The position numbers were made by a program, and so were the translations under genes. A DNA stretch of 7,739 nucleotides. It comes from Acidimicrobiia bacterium (GTDB lineage Bacteria; Actinomycetota; Acidimicrobiia; Spongiisociales; UBA5794). Numbering within the stretch: position 1 is the stretch's first letter; each line of letters begins with the position of its first letter. Below, piece after piece: positions 1 to 5,859 of the stretch. Location of the stretch: the NCBI GenBank assembly GCA_030598905.1, contig JAUVPA010000081.1:1-7739 (forward strand), in the 5' to 3' direction. A model generated the notes under the pieces. That model saw nothing but the letters and a program-made list of their open reading frames with translations. It ran no database searches and was not told where the DNA came from.

Positions 1-1
1 C

Positions 2-481
2 AGGGACGGATCTGTTGACTACGACGCCGAGTTCCTTGCCGATTTCGATTGGTGTGTTGCAAGCGTCCACTCGTTGTTCGACCTGTCGCAGGCCGAGCAG
101 ACCTCTCGTGTGATCGCGGCGATGGAGAATCCCGCCGTCAGCGCCATCGGACACCTCACGGGCCGGCGTATCGGCAAACGGCCTGGGATCGAAGTCGACA
201 TCGAAGCGGTGTTCGATGCGGCAGTCGCCACCGGAACGGCGTTGGAGATCAACTGCCACCTCGACCGCCTGGATGTTCCAGCCGACCTCTTGATCCGGGG
301 ACGAGAAAGAGACGATGTGACGTTTGTCATCTCCACGGACAGCCATCACGTGTCCGAATTCAAGAACGCCCGGTGGGGTGTGCTCAACGCCCAGCGCGGC
401 TGGGTCGATAGATCTCGTGTGGCAAACACTTGGCCGCGCAGCCGCTTCCTCGAGTGGCTCTCGGCCGTAAGGAATCGTTAA
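2..481 (+). CDS. polX: PolX-type PHP domain, C-terminal part (5' end outside window)
   Basis: The reading frame is open from the window edge and ends in TAA, giving the last 159 residues of a longer protein. The sequence matches the C-terminal PHP (polymerase and histidinol phosphatase) domain of bacterial family X DNA polymerases. Recognisable motifs are VASVHS (His23), IGHLTGR (His51), the LEIN block near 81-84 followed by DRLD, STDSHH (111-116) and the closing NTWP segment near 142-145. In PolX proteins this domain binds metals and gives 3'-5' exonuclease or phosphoesterase activity, working with an N-terminal polymerase domain in base-excision repair or gap filling. That polymerase domain is not in the window, so a stand-alone PHP hydrolase cannot be excluded. 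The family match is clear; the full-length architecture is inferred. The next gene follows after 29 bases on the same strand. Confidence 0.85.
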   Translation, partial: RDGSVDYDAEFLADFDWCVASVHSLFDLSQAEQTSRVIAAMENPAVSAIGHLTGRRIGKRPGIEVDIEAVFDAAVATGTALEINCHLDRLDVPADLLIRGRERDDVTFVISTDSHHVSEFKNARWGVLNAQRGWVDRSRVANTWPRSRFLEWLSAVRNR

Positions 482-499
482 GGAACCTCAACCGGGGTC

Positions 500-505
500 G
501 AGGGG
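500..505 (+). promoter_or_regulatory. Ribosome binding site of the molybdoenzyme gene
   Basis: GAGGGG lies 5 nt before the ATG at 511, a good Shine-Dalgarno-like match at the right distance. It supports the 511 start over the in-frame ATG at 520. No TANNNT box sits at leaderless distance here, unlike several later genes, so this gene is probably translated from a leadered mRNA, perhaps co-transcribed with the PolX gene. Confidence 0.5.
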
Positions 506-510
506 TTTGA

Positions 511-2058
511 ATGAGGGAGATGGAAACTACGCGTCCCCGATTCCCCGGACTCGACGGCATGATCGCGGTCGCCGTCGCACTGGCACTCACCGAGCTGCTG
601 GCCGGGTTCACAGTCCGGGTGCCTTCAGCAATCGCGTCCGTCGGCTCGTTCATGGTCGACTACTCACCTCCGGCGGCCAAGGACTTTGCAATCAGTGTGT
701 TCGGGACGGCGGACAAGGGCGCACTCGCCATCGGGACGGTGGTCGTCGCTCTCCTCCTCGGGATCGTGATCGGCCGACTCGCCGTTCGCCGCTTCTCGAT
801 CGCGGTCGCGGCATTCGGCCTCTTCGCGCTCCTCGGAGTCGCTGCCGCGCTCGGTGCTGCCGGAGCGGATCCTGTGTTGGTCCTCGTAGCAACACCCGTC
901 GCGGCGGCGGCTGGCCTCGGGACGCTCCGAATGTTGTATCGGCTCGACGCGGAGGCGTTTCGGCCCGAAGAACCGACGGACGGCGTCGCTGAGGACAGAG
1001 CACGGCGCCGGTACCTTCTCGCCTCGGCCGGAGCAGGACTCGGGGCTGCGGCGGTGATGGCGGTTGGAAGGGCCGGAATCATCCGCCGATCCGAACAGGT
1101 CAGAGTGTCGACCGGGCTTCCTGTGTCGGACAACCCGGTCACGGCGCCGGGGGCGAACAACAGCTTCAACCTCGAGGGTCTCACACCGATTGTCCAGCAC
1201 GACCCAGACTTCTATCGCATCGACACGGCACTTGTCGTTCCCATCGTGAACCCCGAAACGTGGACACTGCGAGTCCACGGCATGGTTGAACAAGAGGTTG
1301 TCCTCACGCTCGACGACCTCGGCGACTTCGAGCAGCACGACCGGTATGTGACGTTGTCCTGTGTGTCGAACGAAGTCGGCGGCTTGCTTGTTGGTAACGC
1401 GTTGTGGAGAGGGGTCCGACTCGTCGACGTGATCGATCGAGCCAAGCCGCTCGACGGTGCGGGCCAGGTCGTGCCGAGGTCCGTCGACGGCTGGACAGCC
1501 GGGTTTCCCACCGAAGCCGTCTACGACGGTCGCGATCCCATCATTGCTCTTGGGATGAACGGTGTTCCCCTGCCTCGCAAACACGGCTTTCCAGCACGTC
1601 TGGTAGTGCCGGGTTTGTACGGATACGTGTCGGCGACGAAGTGGCTCACCGAGATCGAGTTCACGACCTGGGACGGATTCGATTCCTACTGGGTTCCGCG
1701 GGGTTGGGCGAAGGAGGGTCCGATCAAGACCCAGTCGAGGATCGACCGGCCTTCCAACGGTGAAACGGTGGCGGTCGGCTCTTACACGGTGGCGGGGATG
1801 GCGTGGGCGCCAACGCGAGGTATCTCCAAGGTCGAGTGCCAGCTCGGAGAGGCCGAATGGCAGGAAGCCGTGATCTCGGTTCCGCTCTCGGACGACGCAT
1901 GGGTGCAGTGGAAGGTCGATATCGACTTCCCCGAAGGTGCACACCGCCTCCGGGTTCGCGCCACGGACGGCACGGGGGAGACGCAGACCTCCGAACCACA
2001 GTCGCCTCGACCAGACGGGGCTACGGGCTGGCACGTGGTCGCCGTTGGCGCCGCGTGA
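511..2058 (+). CDS. Membrane-anchored molybdopterin-dependent oxidoreductase (sulfite oxidase family)
   Basis: This 515-residue protein has a C-terminal sulfite-oxidase-type molybdopterin domain at about 222-395. The likely molybdenum ligand is Cys284 in the motif TLSCVSN, and the conserved block KHGFPARLVVPGLYGY, followed by TKWL, lies at 357-379. An Ig-like Mo-co dimerisation domain follows at about 405-512. The N-terminal third is hydrophobic, with helices near 14-36, 70-90, 95-116, 121-140 and 168-190. Arginines at 88-94, 140-144 and 165-167 fit a topology with the N-terminus inside and the catalytic domain outside. RRRYLL just before the last helix resembles a Tat-type export signal within an anchor, which fits a cofactor enzyme folded before export. 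The substrate (sulfite, a sulfoxide or another small oxyanion) and the electron acceptor cannot be read from sequence; no heme domain is present. The family is confident, the reaction unknown. Confidence 0.88.
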   Translation: MREMETTRPRFPGLDGMIAVAVALALTELLAGFTVRVPSAIASVGSFMVDYSPPAAKDFAISVFGTADKGALAIGTVVVALLLGIVIGRLAVRRFSIAVAAFGLFALLGVAAALGAAGADPVLVLVATPVAAAAGLGTLRMLYRLDAEAFRPEEPTDGVAEDRARRRYLLASAGAGLGAAAVMAVGRAGIIRRSEQVRVSTGLPVSDNPVTAPGANNSFNLEGLTPIVQHDPDFYRIDTALVVPIVNPETWTLRVHGMVEQEVVLTLDDLGDFEQHDRYVTLSCVSNEVGGLLVGNALWRGVRLVDVIDRAKPLDGAGQVVPRSVDGWTAGFPTEAVYDGRDPIIALGMNGVPLPRKHGFPARLVVPGLYGYVSATKWLTEIEFTTWDGFDSYWVPRGWAKEGPIKTQSRIDRPSNGETVAVGSYTVAGMAWAPTRGISKVECQLGEAEWQEAVISVPLSDDAWVQWKVDIDFPEGAHRLRVRATDGTGETQTSEPQSPRPDGATGWHVVAVGAA

Positions 2059-2072
2059 GGTCCATTGAGCCG

Positions 2073-2078
2073 TATCCT
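2073..2078 (+). promoter_or_regulatory. Candidate -10 box for leaderless bpa mRNA
   Basis: TATCCT lies 8 nt before the GTG start of bpa, and no Shine-Dalgarno sequence is visible in between. In actinobacteria a TANNNT box 6-9 nt before the start codon usually means transcription begins at or next to that codon. No convincing -35 box is seen. Read-through from the molybdoenzyme gene, 28 bases upstream, is also possible. Confidence 0.45.
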
Positions 2079-2086
2079 CCCGACTC

Positions 2087-2584
2087 GTGGCAGACAAAGA
2101 ACCCACCGACCAGCATGTGGCCGACACCGAGGAACTCGTCGTTCCGCAGGTGGTCGTAGACGAGCCAGATGTCGAGAGGGATTCCGGCGCGTTTGTCACC
2201 GAGCCGTCAAAGCTGATTCGCATCGCGTCGATGACTCGGGCAATGCTCGACGAGGTTCGTCAAGCGCCACTCGACGATGCGGGCCGCCGCCGGCTGCTGG
2301 CCATTTACCGAAGCTCGATCTCTGAGCTCAAAGACGTGTTGTCGGACGAGCTGCGCGGCGAACTCGATTCGATCTTCGTGCCGCTCGAGACGGACACGCC
2401 GTCTGAATCGGAGCTCCGGATCGCGCAGGCCCAGCTCGTCGGGTGGCTGGAGGGACTGTTTTCCGGTATCCAGGCTTCGTTGTGGTCTCAGCAGATGTCT
2501 GCGGCACAGCAGCTGGAGGAGATGCGCCGACGCCAAGCCCTTCAGGCGAGGAACGAACCGGGTTCAACAGGCCAATACCTCTGA
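2087..2584 (+). CDS. bpa: Bacterial proteasome activator Bpa/PafE (DUF2587)
   Basis: This 165-residue protein matches the Bpa/PafE family. It has a disordered acidic N-terminus (about 1-38) and a helical core (about 40-150) with the family signature ELRIAQAQLVGWLEGLFSGI at 109-128. The C-terminus ends in GQYL, the HbYX-like tail (hydrophobic-Tyr-any). In Mycobacterium tuberculosis, Bpa forms a dodecameric ring, docks by this tail into the alpha-ring of the 20S proteasome, and opens the gate for ATP-independent degradation of unfolded proteins such as HspR. The intact tail predicts that this organism has a 20S proteasome, although no prcB/prcA genes lie in the window. GTG is taken as start because it is the first start codon in frame after the upstream gene and has a -10 box at leaderless distance. 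The PAC2-family gene downstream may be related in function, but this is inference. Confidence 0.93.
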   Translation: MADKEPTDQHVADTEELVVPQVVVDEPDVERDSGAFVTEPSKLIRIASMTRAMLDEVRQAPLDDAGRRRLLAIYRSSISELKDVLSDELRGELDSIFVPLETDTPSESELRIAQAQLVGWLEGLFSGIQASLWSQQMSAAQQLEEMRRRQALQARNEPGSTGQYL

Positions 2585-2601
2585 GCGACAGCGGCGCCGT
2601 T

Positions 2602-2617
2602 AGGGCCGAAGTGCCCT
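2602..2617. promoter_or_regulatory. Candidate operator (AGGGC-N6-GCCCT), DosR-box-like
   Basis: The perfect inverted repeat AGGGC/GCCCT with a 6-nt spacer is centred at 2609.5, exactly 42.5 bp upstream of the predicted transcription and translation start at 2652. That is the usual position for an activator touching RNA polymerase at the -35 region. It matches 14 of 16 bases of the repeat at 5822-5837 read on the - strand, and the first ten bases are identical. Against the core mycobacterial DosR box (GGGACTWWAGTCCC) it matches 9 of 14 positions, so the link to the DosR-type regulator in this window rests mainly on the paired site. Confidence 0.5.
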
Positions 2618-2639
2618 GCGATGATCTATGGGTCATCGT

Positions 2640-2645
2640 TACGGT
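2640..2645 (+). promoter_or_regulatory. -10 box of leaderless flavin-binding oxidase mRNA
   Basis: TACGGT lies 6 nt before the ATG at 2652, placing the predicted transcription start on the A of the ATG. The arrangement TACGGTTGC-NN-CATGG recurs at the response-regulator gene (5860). It decides the start codon: the upstream in-frame ATG at 2628 would place the -10 box inside the coding region. Confidence 0.55.
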
Positions 2646-2651
2646 TGCTGC

Positions 2652-3110
2652 ATGGACACGATGTCCGATACCGAGTGTCGCGCTCTGCTCGATGAGGCGT
2701 TGTACGCAACGATCGGGGTGGTGTCAGATGGAGCTCCGTACGTCACACCCATCTCCTTTGTGAAGAGCGGCGACGCCTTGTTCTTTCGCTGCGCGACAGG
2801 CCAGCGTGTCGACGCGCTGCGCACAGATCTCCGAGCCTGTGTCACTGTGGTTCGGTTCTTTGAGGAAACGGGGGAATGGGAGTCGGTGATGGTTCGCGGC
2901 ACCGTCCGCTTCATCGAAGACGATGAGACCAAGTCCGAGGTCGTTTCGCTCTTACTCGAGAAGTATCGGGCCTATGAGCCGGCGATGGGTGTCGCCCTTC
3001 CCGAGCTTCCCATCGATGATGCGGTGACGTTCTGCATTGCCGTCGACGACATGAGCGGTCGCAATTCCGGCCGCTCACTCGCACCGCGGACCCGACCCGG
3101 GCGGCTGTGA
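2652..3110 (+). CDS. Pyridoxamine 5'-phosphate oxidase-like flavin-binding protein
   Basis: This 152-residue protein has the split-barrel fold typical of the PNPOx-like/FMN-binding family. It opens with MDTMSDTECRALLDEA, then strand GVVSDGAPYVTPISFV (22-37), FFRCATGQRVDALR (44-57, the usual phosphate/flavin-contact segment, often FHxAxxGxKLdaLR), and V81-RGTVRFIED, a strand pattern common to the family. It is probably a soluble dimer binding FMN, F420 or heme and acting on a small molecule in redox or detoxification chemistry; true pyridoxal phosphate synthesis is unlikely for this short subgroup. The last 17 residues are Arg-rich and unlike the usual family ending. The start at 2652 is chosen because of the leaderless -10 box; 2628 and 2661 are alternatives. 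Its promoter shares an operator-like repeat with the response-regulator gene. Members of this family (Rv0080, Rv3129) belong to the mycobacterial DosR regulon, which fits. Confidence 0.8.
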   Translation: MDTMSDTECRALLDEALYATIGVVSDGAPYVTPISFVKSGDALFFRCATGQRVDALRTDLRACVTVVRFFEETGEWESVMVRGTVRFIEDDETKSEVVSLLLEKYRAYEPAMGVALPELPIDDAVTFCIAVDDMSGRNSGRSLAPRTRPGRL

Positions 3111-3149
3111 CCGCACGACCACGCGTGCTGGGGAAGGCCATCGGGTCGG

Positions 3150-3155
3150 TAGTCT
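3150..3155 (+). promoter_or_regulatory. Candidate -10 box for leaderless PAC2-family mRNA
   Basis: TAGTCT lies 8 nt before the ATG at 3164, the same spacing as the box before bpa, and no Shine-Dalgarno sequence is visible between them (GAGTTCGG). This predicts a leaderless or nearly leaderless transcript. No matching -35 element or operator-like repeat is evident. Confidence 0.45.
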
Positions 3156-3163
3156 GAGTTCGG

Positions 3164-4015
3164 ATGCAGCTCTATCACCAAACCAGCGACCCGATAGTGG
3201 ATCGCCCGATCATGATTCTCGCCCTGTCCGGCTGGGTCGATGCCGCCAGTGTTGCGACAAACGCCGCCCAGTTCATTGCCGATCAGGGCACCGAGGTCGG
3301 CTGGTTCGACACCGACGAGTTGTACGACTATCGGTCGAGCCGGCCGGTCCTGCACTTCAAATCGGGCGACTTGGATGAGGTTGCCTGGCCGCGCCTGCGC
3401 GTCTTTCACACGGAGTTGGGCGGCCGGGACTTCATCGTGGTTCACGGCACCGAGCCCGACTTCCAGTGGAAGCGTTTGAGCGCCGAATTCGTGGAACTCA
3501 TATACAGCTTTGAGACTCGCATGCTGCTGACCCTCGGAGCGGTGCCGGCGATGGTTCCGCACACGAGGCCGCAGGTCCAGGTCGTCTGCACGGCTTCGAA
3601 CTCGGCGCTTCTTCTCGACGACGACGTTGTCTTGCAAGAAGACCTGGTGGTACCTGGTGCGGCCGTCAGCATTCTGCGCAAGGCGGCCCTCGACGATGGT
3701 GTCGACACCGTGGGTTACTGGGTGCGCGTTCCGCACTATCAGAACCAACCGTTCCATGCGGGTTCGCTCAGCCTGCTCGACAAGATCGCTCGGCAAAGCG
3801 GGGCGCTGTTCGATCTCGCTCCTATCGAGGACGCCGCGAACGAGCAGCGCGCCGATCTCGACCGCATCGCACACAACCGAAGCGAGATCCGGGACTACAT
3901 CCAGAAGCTCGAAAGTCAGGACGCCGACTCACCGTTCGGAGAACTCGGTGAGCTGCCATCGGCCGAAGAGCTCGCTGCTGAGGTGGAGCGTTACCTCAGG
4001 GAAAGTGAAGAGTGA
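3164..4015 (+). CDS. PAC2-family protein (proteasome-assembly-chaperone-like)
   Basis: This 283-residue soluble protein matches the actinobacterial PAC2 family (mycobacterial relatives include Rv2125 and Rv2714). Signatures in order are ALSGWVDAA (20-28), ELYDYRSSRP (52-61), VVHGTEPDFQW (92-102), VPHTRP (131-136), the nucleoside-phosphorylase-like core to about 190, VRVPHY (187-192) with a following LLDKIARQSG helix, and a charged C-terminal helical region (221-283) ending EEVERYLRE-like, as is usual. The family shares its fold with eukaryotic PAC2, which helps assemble 20S proteasomes, but a chaperone role for the bacterial proteins has not been established. Proximity to bpa makes a proteasome link worth testing. 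The ATG has a -10 box 8 nt upstream and no Shine-Dalgarno. The stop codon lies inside the terminator-like hairpin shared with the convergent FHA gene. Confidence 0.88.
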   Translation: MQLYHQTSDPIVDRPIMILALSGWVDAASVATNAAQFIADQGTEVGWFDTDELYDYRSSRPVLHFKSGDLDEVAWPRLRVFHTELGGRDFIVVHGTEPDFQWKRLSAEFVELIYSFETRMLLTLGAVPAMVPHTRPQVQVVCTASNSALLLDDDVVLQEDLVVPGAAVSILRKAALDDGVDTVGYWVRVPHYQNQPFHAGSLSLLDKIARQSGALFDLAPIEDAANEQRADLDRIAHNRSEIRDYIQKLESQDADSPFGELGELPSAEELAAEVERYLRESEE

Positions 4016-4038
4016 GGGGTAGGAGCCTCACTTCTCAC
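4005..4038. terminator. Bidirectional terminator hairpin between convergent genes
   Basis: A 13-bp stem (4005-4017 with 4026-4038) closes an 8-nt loop GGTAGGAG. The seven inner pairs are perfect, followed by one G-T pair (a G-U wobble in RNA from the + strand), one A-C mismatch and four more perfect pairs. Both stop codons lie inside the stem: TGA of the PAC2 gene at 4013-4015 and TGA of the FHA gene (TCA at 4035-4037 on the + strand). There is no strong T-tract on either side, so it would be a U-poor actinobacterial-type terminator, or a structure protecting 3' ends. Confidence 0.6.
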
Positions 4039-4574
4039 TGGTTGCCGATGATCCCCACAAACAGCGTCAACAACGCGAGAACCGCGGTCACGAAGATCAT
4101 GGCCCACACGGACCACGTCAGGCCGCGAATCGACTTCATCTGATCACGAATCGCGTTGGCGAGGATTTCGATGTCGGGGCTGCTCGTTGGTCGAGATGGG
4201 GGAGAGGTCGGTGTTGCCGTGGGAGAAGCCGGGCCGGGCGAAGCCGCGGCGGGCACGACCTTCGTCGGTGCTGAGGCCGACGTCTCCGTCGGAGCCATCG
4301 AGATCGAAGGCCCGTCGCTTGGATGCCCCAAGGTGATCGTGGTCGACCCGGTGACGTCGAGAGACTGAACACGGGCACCGTCGTGGTAAGTGCCGTTGCG
4401 GCTCGACGCGTCGAGGAGAACCCAAGAGGTTCCATTGTTCTTCACGGTGACATGGCGCCGGGAGATGCCGGGTCGCGCCACGCGCACGGTTGCATCGGGG
4501 TCCGAACCGATGACGGCAGTGTTGCCATCGGGAACGATGACTTCTTGATCTTCGTAGACGAGGCGCAGTCCCAT
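4035..4574 (-). CDS. FHA-domain protein with C-terminal membrane anchor
   Basis: This 179-residue protein has an N-terminal forkhead-associated domain (about 2-85), then a Pro/Ser/Thr/Ala-rich linker (about 86-134), a short amphipathic segment (135-152) and one membrane helix (about 154-176) followed by GNQ. FHA domains bind phosphothreonine peptides. The core motifs SRRH (38-41) and NGT (60-62) are intact, but the usual Gly-Arg at the end of the first strand pair is Gly23-Ser24 (IGSDPDA), so one common phosphate-contact residue is missing. The layout predicts a tail-anchored protein with the FHA domain in the cytoplasm, tethered by a flexible linker. It lies 97 nt downstream of the histidine kinase in the same orientation and may be co-transcribed with it; a partner Ser/Thr kinase is not in the window. 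The ATG at 4574 is chosen because the FHA domain begins immediately after it. Its binding partner is unknown. Confidence 0.82.
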   Translation of the reverse strand: MGLRLVYEDQEVIVPDGNTAVIGSDPDATVRVARPGISRRHVTVKNNGTSWVLLDASSRNGTYHDGARVQSLDVTGSTTITLGHPSDGPSISMAPTETSASAPTKVVPAAASPGPASPTATPTSPPSRPTSSPDIEILANAIRDQMKSIRGLTWSVWAMIFVTAVLALLTLFVGIIGNQ

Positions 4575-4621
4575 GATCGGGCCCCCAAGGAGAAGTGACG
4601 GTTGACCTGGTCCAGCAGCGC

Positions 4622-4627
4622 AGGGTA
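4622..4627 (-). promoter_or_regulatory. Possible -10 box upstream of the FHA gene
   Basis: On the - strand TACCCT lies 47 nt upstream of the FHA start, in the 97-nt gap after the histidine kinase. The same hexamer precedes the kinase gene. No good -35 box is visible, so this is weak; it would allow FHA expression independent of the kinase. Confidence 0.22.
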
Positions 4628-4671
4628 CACCCCGACCTGCGGGAACGCCCCACTCTTGGTCGCACGACGGG

Positions 4672-5790
4672 TCAGTCGTATGGGATGCGGGCGTGTACCT
4701 CTGTACCGTCACCGGGCGCTGTTTCGATCCTGAGCGAGCCGCCGGAGCGTTCGGCGCGACTCGTCAGATTGGCGAGGCCGAGGCCCAGAGCCGTGCTCTC
4801 GAGGTCGAAGCCGTCGCCGCTGTCTGTGACGGTGATGCCGATGGCGTCTGCGCTTTCGCGCACAGCCACCTGCACGTTGTCGGATCCCGAGTGGCGAAGA
4901 GCGTTGCTCACCGATTCGCGCACGATCTGGAGGGCGTCGTCGATGATGTGGCCGGGCACGGCGGCAAAGGCTCCATTGATGCTGAGTTGGACGACGGCAT
5001 CGTACGGATCGGAGAGTCGGAGCACCAGATCCTCGATCTCGATGCGGAGGTCCCGCTCGTCCGCGGCAGGACGGTGGAGATCGAAGATGAACCGGCGGAG
5101 GGAAGCGATCGACTCATCCAGCCTCGCCGCGTTCTGAAGGAGGCTCATCTTCAGTTCTTCGTCGGGAATACCGAGTGCGCTCCCTTGAAGTGACAGCCCG
5201 ACGACAAACAGGTCTTGGATGATCGCGTCATGGATGTCGCGGGCGATGCGCTCTCGATCTTCGGCAACGGCAACTCGACGCAGCCTCACCTGAAGACGGA
5301 GGCTGTTGATTGCGGACCCAACGAGGAGCGCCAACGCCTCCACGAGTGACTGGTCGTCGTCTGTGAATCCTCCCTGCTTGTCGGTGAGGTAGAGGTTCCC
5401 GAAGATGGATTCGCCTGCCCGGACGGGTACACCGAGAAAGGTCTCCATCTTCGGGTGATGGTCGGGGAATCCGTATGAATCGGGGTGATCAGAGATCCGG
5501 TTCAAGCGGTAGGCGGTGCCCGACCGGGTGATGAGCCCGAGGACGCCGTGACCCTCAGGCGGGTTGCCGATCGCCTGGGCGGCATCGTCCGGCAGTCCAT
5601 GGTGAACGAATCTGCTGAGCAGGCCGTGATCACCGACGACGCCGAGAGCCCCGTACCGGGCGCCGGTCAGCTCCATCGCCGTGGTGACGGTGACCTCGAG
5701 TAGCGCATCGAGATCGGTCTGGCCCGCCACAGCAGCAGCCCCCTCGACAAGCATGCGCAGGCGCGCCGTCCCTAGAGCTTCGAGTGTCAC
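4672..5790 (-). CDS. GAF-domain sensor histidine kinase, DosS/DosT-like
   Basis: This 372-residue soluble kinase has one GAF domain (about 15-165), a HisKA_3 dimerisation/phosphoacceptor helix (ERIARDIHDAIIQDLF, His187) and an HATPase_c domain (about 280-372) with N box Asn296, DSGDGFD (323-329), GLGLANL (336-342) and GDGTEV (360-365). There is no membrane helix. The GAF domain aligns without gaps, at a constant offset, to the heme-binding GAF-A domain of mycobacterial DosS: His112 in HHPKMETFLGVPV corresponds to the proximal heme ligand His149, and Tyr134 in FGNLYLTDK to distal-pocket Tyr171. Gly50 (ARYGALG) corresponds to DosS Glu87, which is glycine in the O2-sensor DosT. It should therefore sense O2, NO, CO or redox state through heme and phosphorylate the divergently encoded regulator. 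It lacks the second GAF domain and the long N-terminus of DosS/DosT. GTG at 5790 is chosen because a longer frame would run across the regulator promoter; ATG at 5754 is an alternative. Confidence 0.88.
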   Translation of the reverse strand: MTLEALGTARLRMLVEGAAAVAGQTDLDALLEVTVTTAMELTGARYGALGVVGDHGLLSRFVHHGLPDDAAQAIGNPPEGHGVLGLITRSGTAYRLNRISDHPDSYGFPDHHPKMETFLGVPVRAGESIFGNLYLTDKQGGFTDDDQSLVEALALLVGSAINSLRLQVRLRRVAVAEDRERIARDIHDAIIQDLFVVGLSLQGSALGIPDEELKMSLLQNAARLDESIASLRRFIFDLHRPAADERDLRIEIEDLVLRLSDPYDAVVQLSINGAFAAVPGHIIDDALQIVRESVSNALRHSGSDNVQVAVRESADAIGITVTDSGDGFDLESTALGLGLANLTSRAERSGGSLRIETAPGDGTEVHARIPYD

Positions 5791-5800
5791 GAGCCTTTCG

Positions 5801-5806
5801 AGGGTA
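5801..5806 (-). promoter_or_regulatory. Candidate -10 box of the histidine kinase gene
   Basis: On the - strand TACCCT lies 10 nt before the GTG start at 5790, predicting a transcript with a leader of only a few bases. The sequence AAAGG just before GTG is a poor ribosome site. The -35 region of this promoter would overlap the operator-like repeat at 5822-5837, so one bound protein could influence both divergent promoters. Confidence 0.38.
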
Positions 5807-5821
5807 CTGCACTCCGCCGGC

Positions 5822-5837
5822 AGGGACCTTCGGCCCT
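5822..5837. promoter_or_regulatory. Candidate DosR-like operator in the divergent promoter region
   Basis: On the - strand this reads AGGGCCGAAGGTCCCT, an imperfect inverted repeat. It differs at only 2 of 16 bases from the repeat before the flavin-binding oxidase gene (2602-2617). Its centre (5829.5) is exactly 42.5 bp upstream of the predicted leaderless start of the response regulator at 5872. The inner 14 bp match 11 positions of the mycobacterial DosR box GGGACTWWAGTCCC. The simplest reading is an autoregulatory site of the DosR-type regulator next to it. Confidence 0.55.
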
Positions 5838-5859
5838 TCGCTCCGTCTCGACAGGCAGG

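Noticed and set aside
2065..2070. TTGAGC as the -35 box of the bpa promoter
   Set aside because: It lies only 2 nt from the -10 candidate, far from the needed 16-19 nt spacing.
664..2223. Long open frame on the - strand opposite the molybdoenzyme gene
   Set aside because: It is antisense to a clearly conserved enzyme, its translation is Arg/Pro-rich low-quality sequence without a recognisable domain, and such frames are common in high-GC DNA.
2628..2651. Upstream ATG (2628) as the oxidase start
   Set aside because: It adds MGHRYGCC, which is unlike the family, and places the -10 box TACGGT inside the coding region; the ATG at 2652 matches the family start and the shared promoter layout.
3113..3128. 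Hairpin GCACG-N6-CGTGC after the oxidase gene as a terminator
   Set aside because: The stem is only 5 bp with no T-tract, and it is unremarkable in GC-rich sequence.
2972..3874. Open frame of 300 codons on the - strand opposite the PAC2 gene
   Set aside because: It overlaps the PAC2 gene and the end of the oxidase gene, both with strong family signatures; the translation shows no recognisable motif.
4156..4598. Open frames on the + strand across the FHA gene
   Set aside because: They are shadows of the FHA coding frame; the - strand frame holds the SRRH and NGT motifs and the membrane helix.
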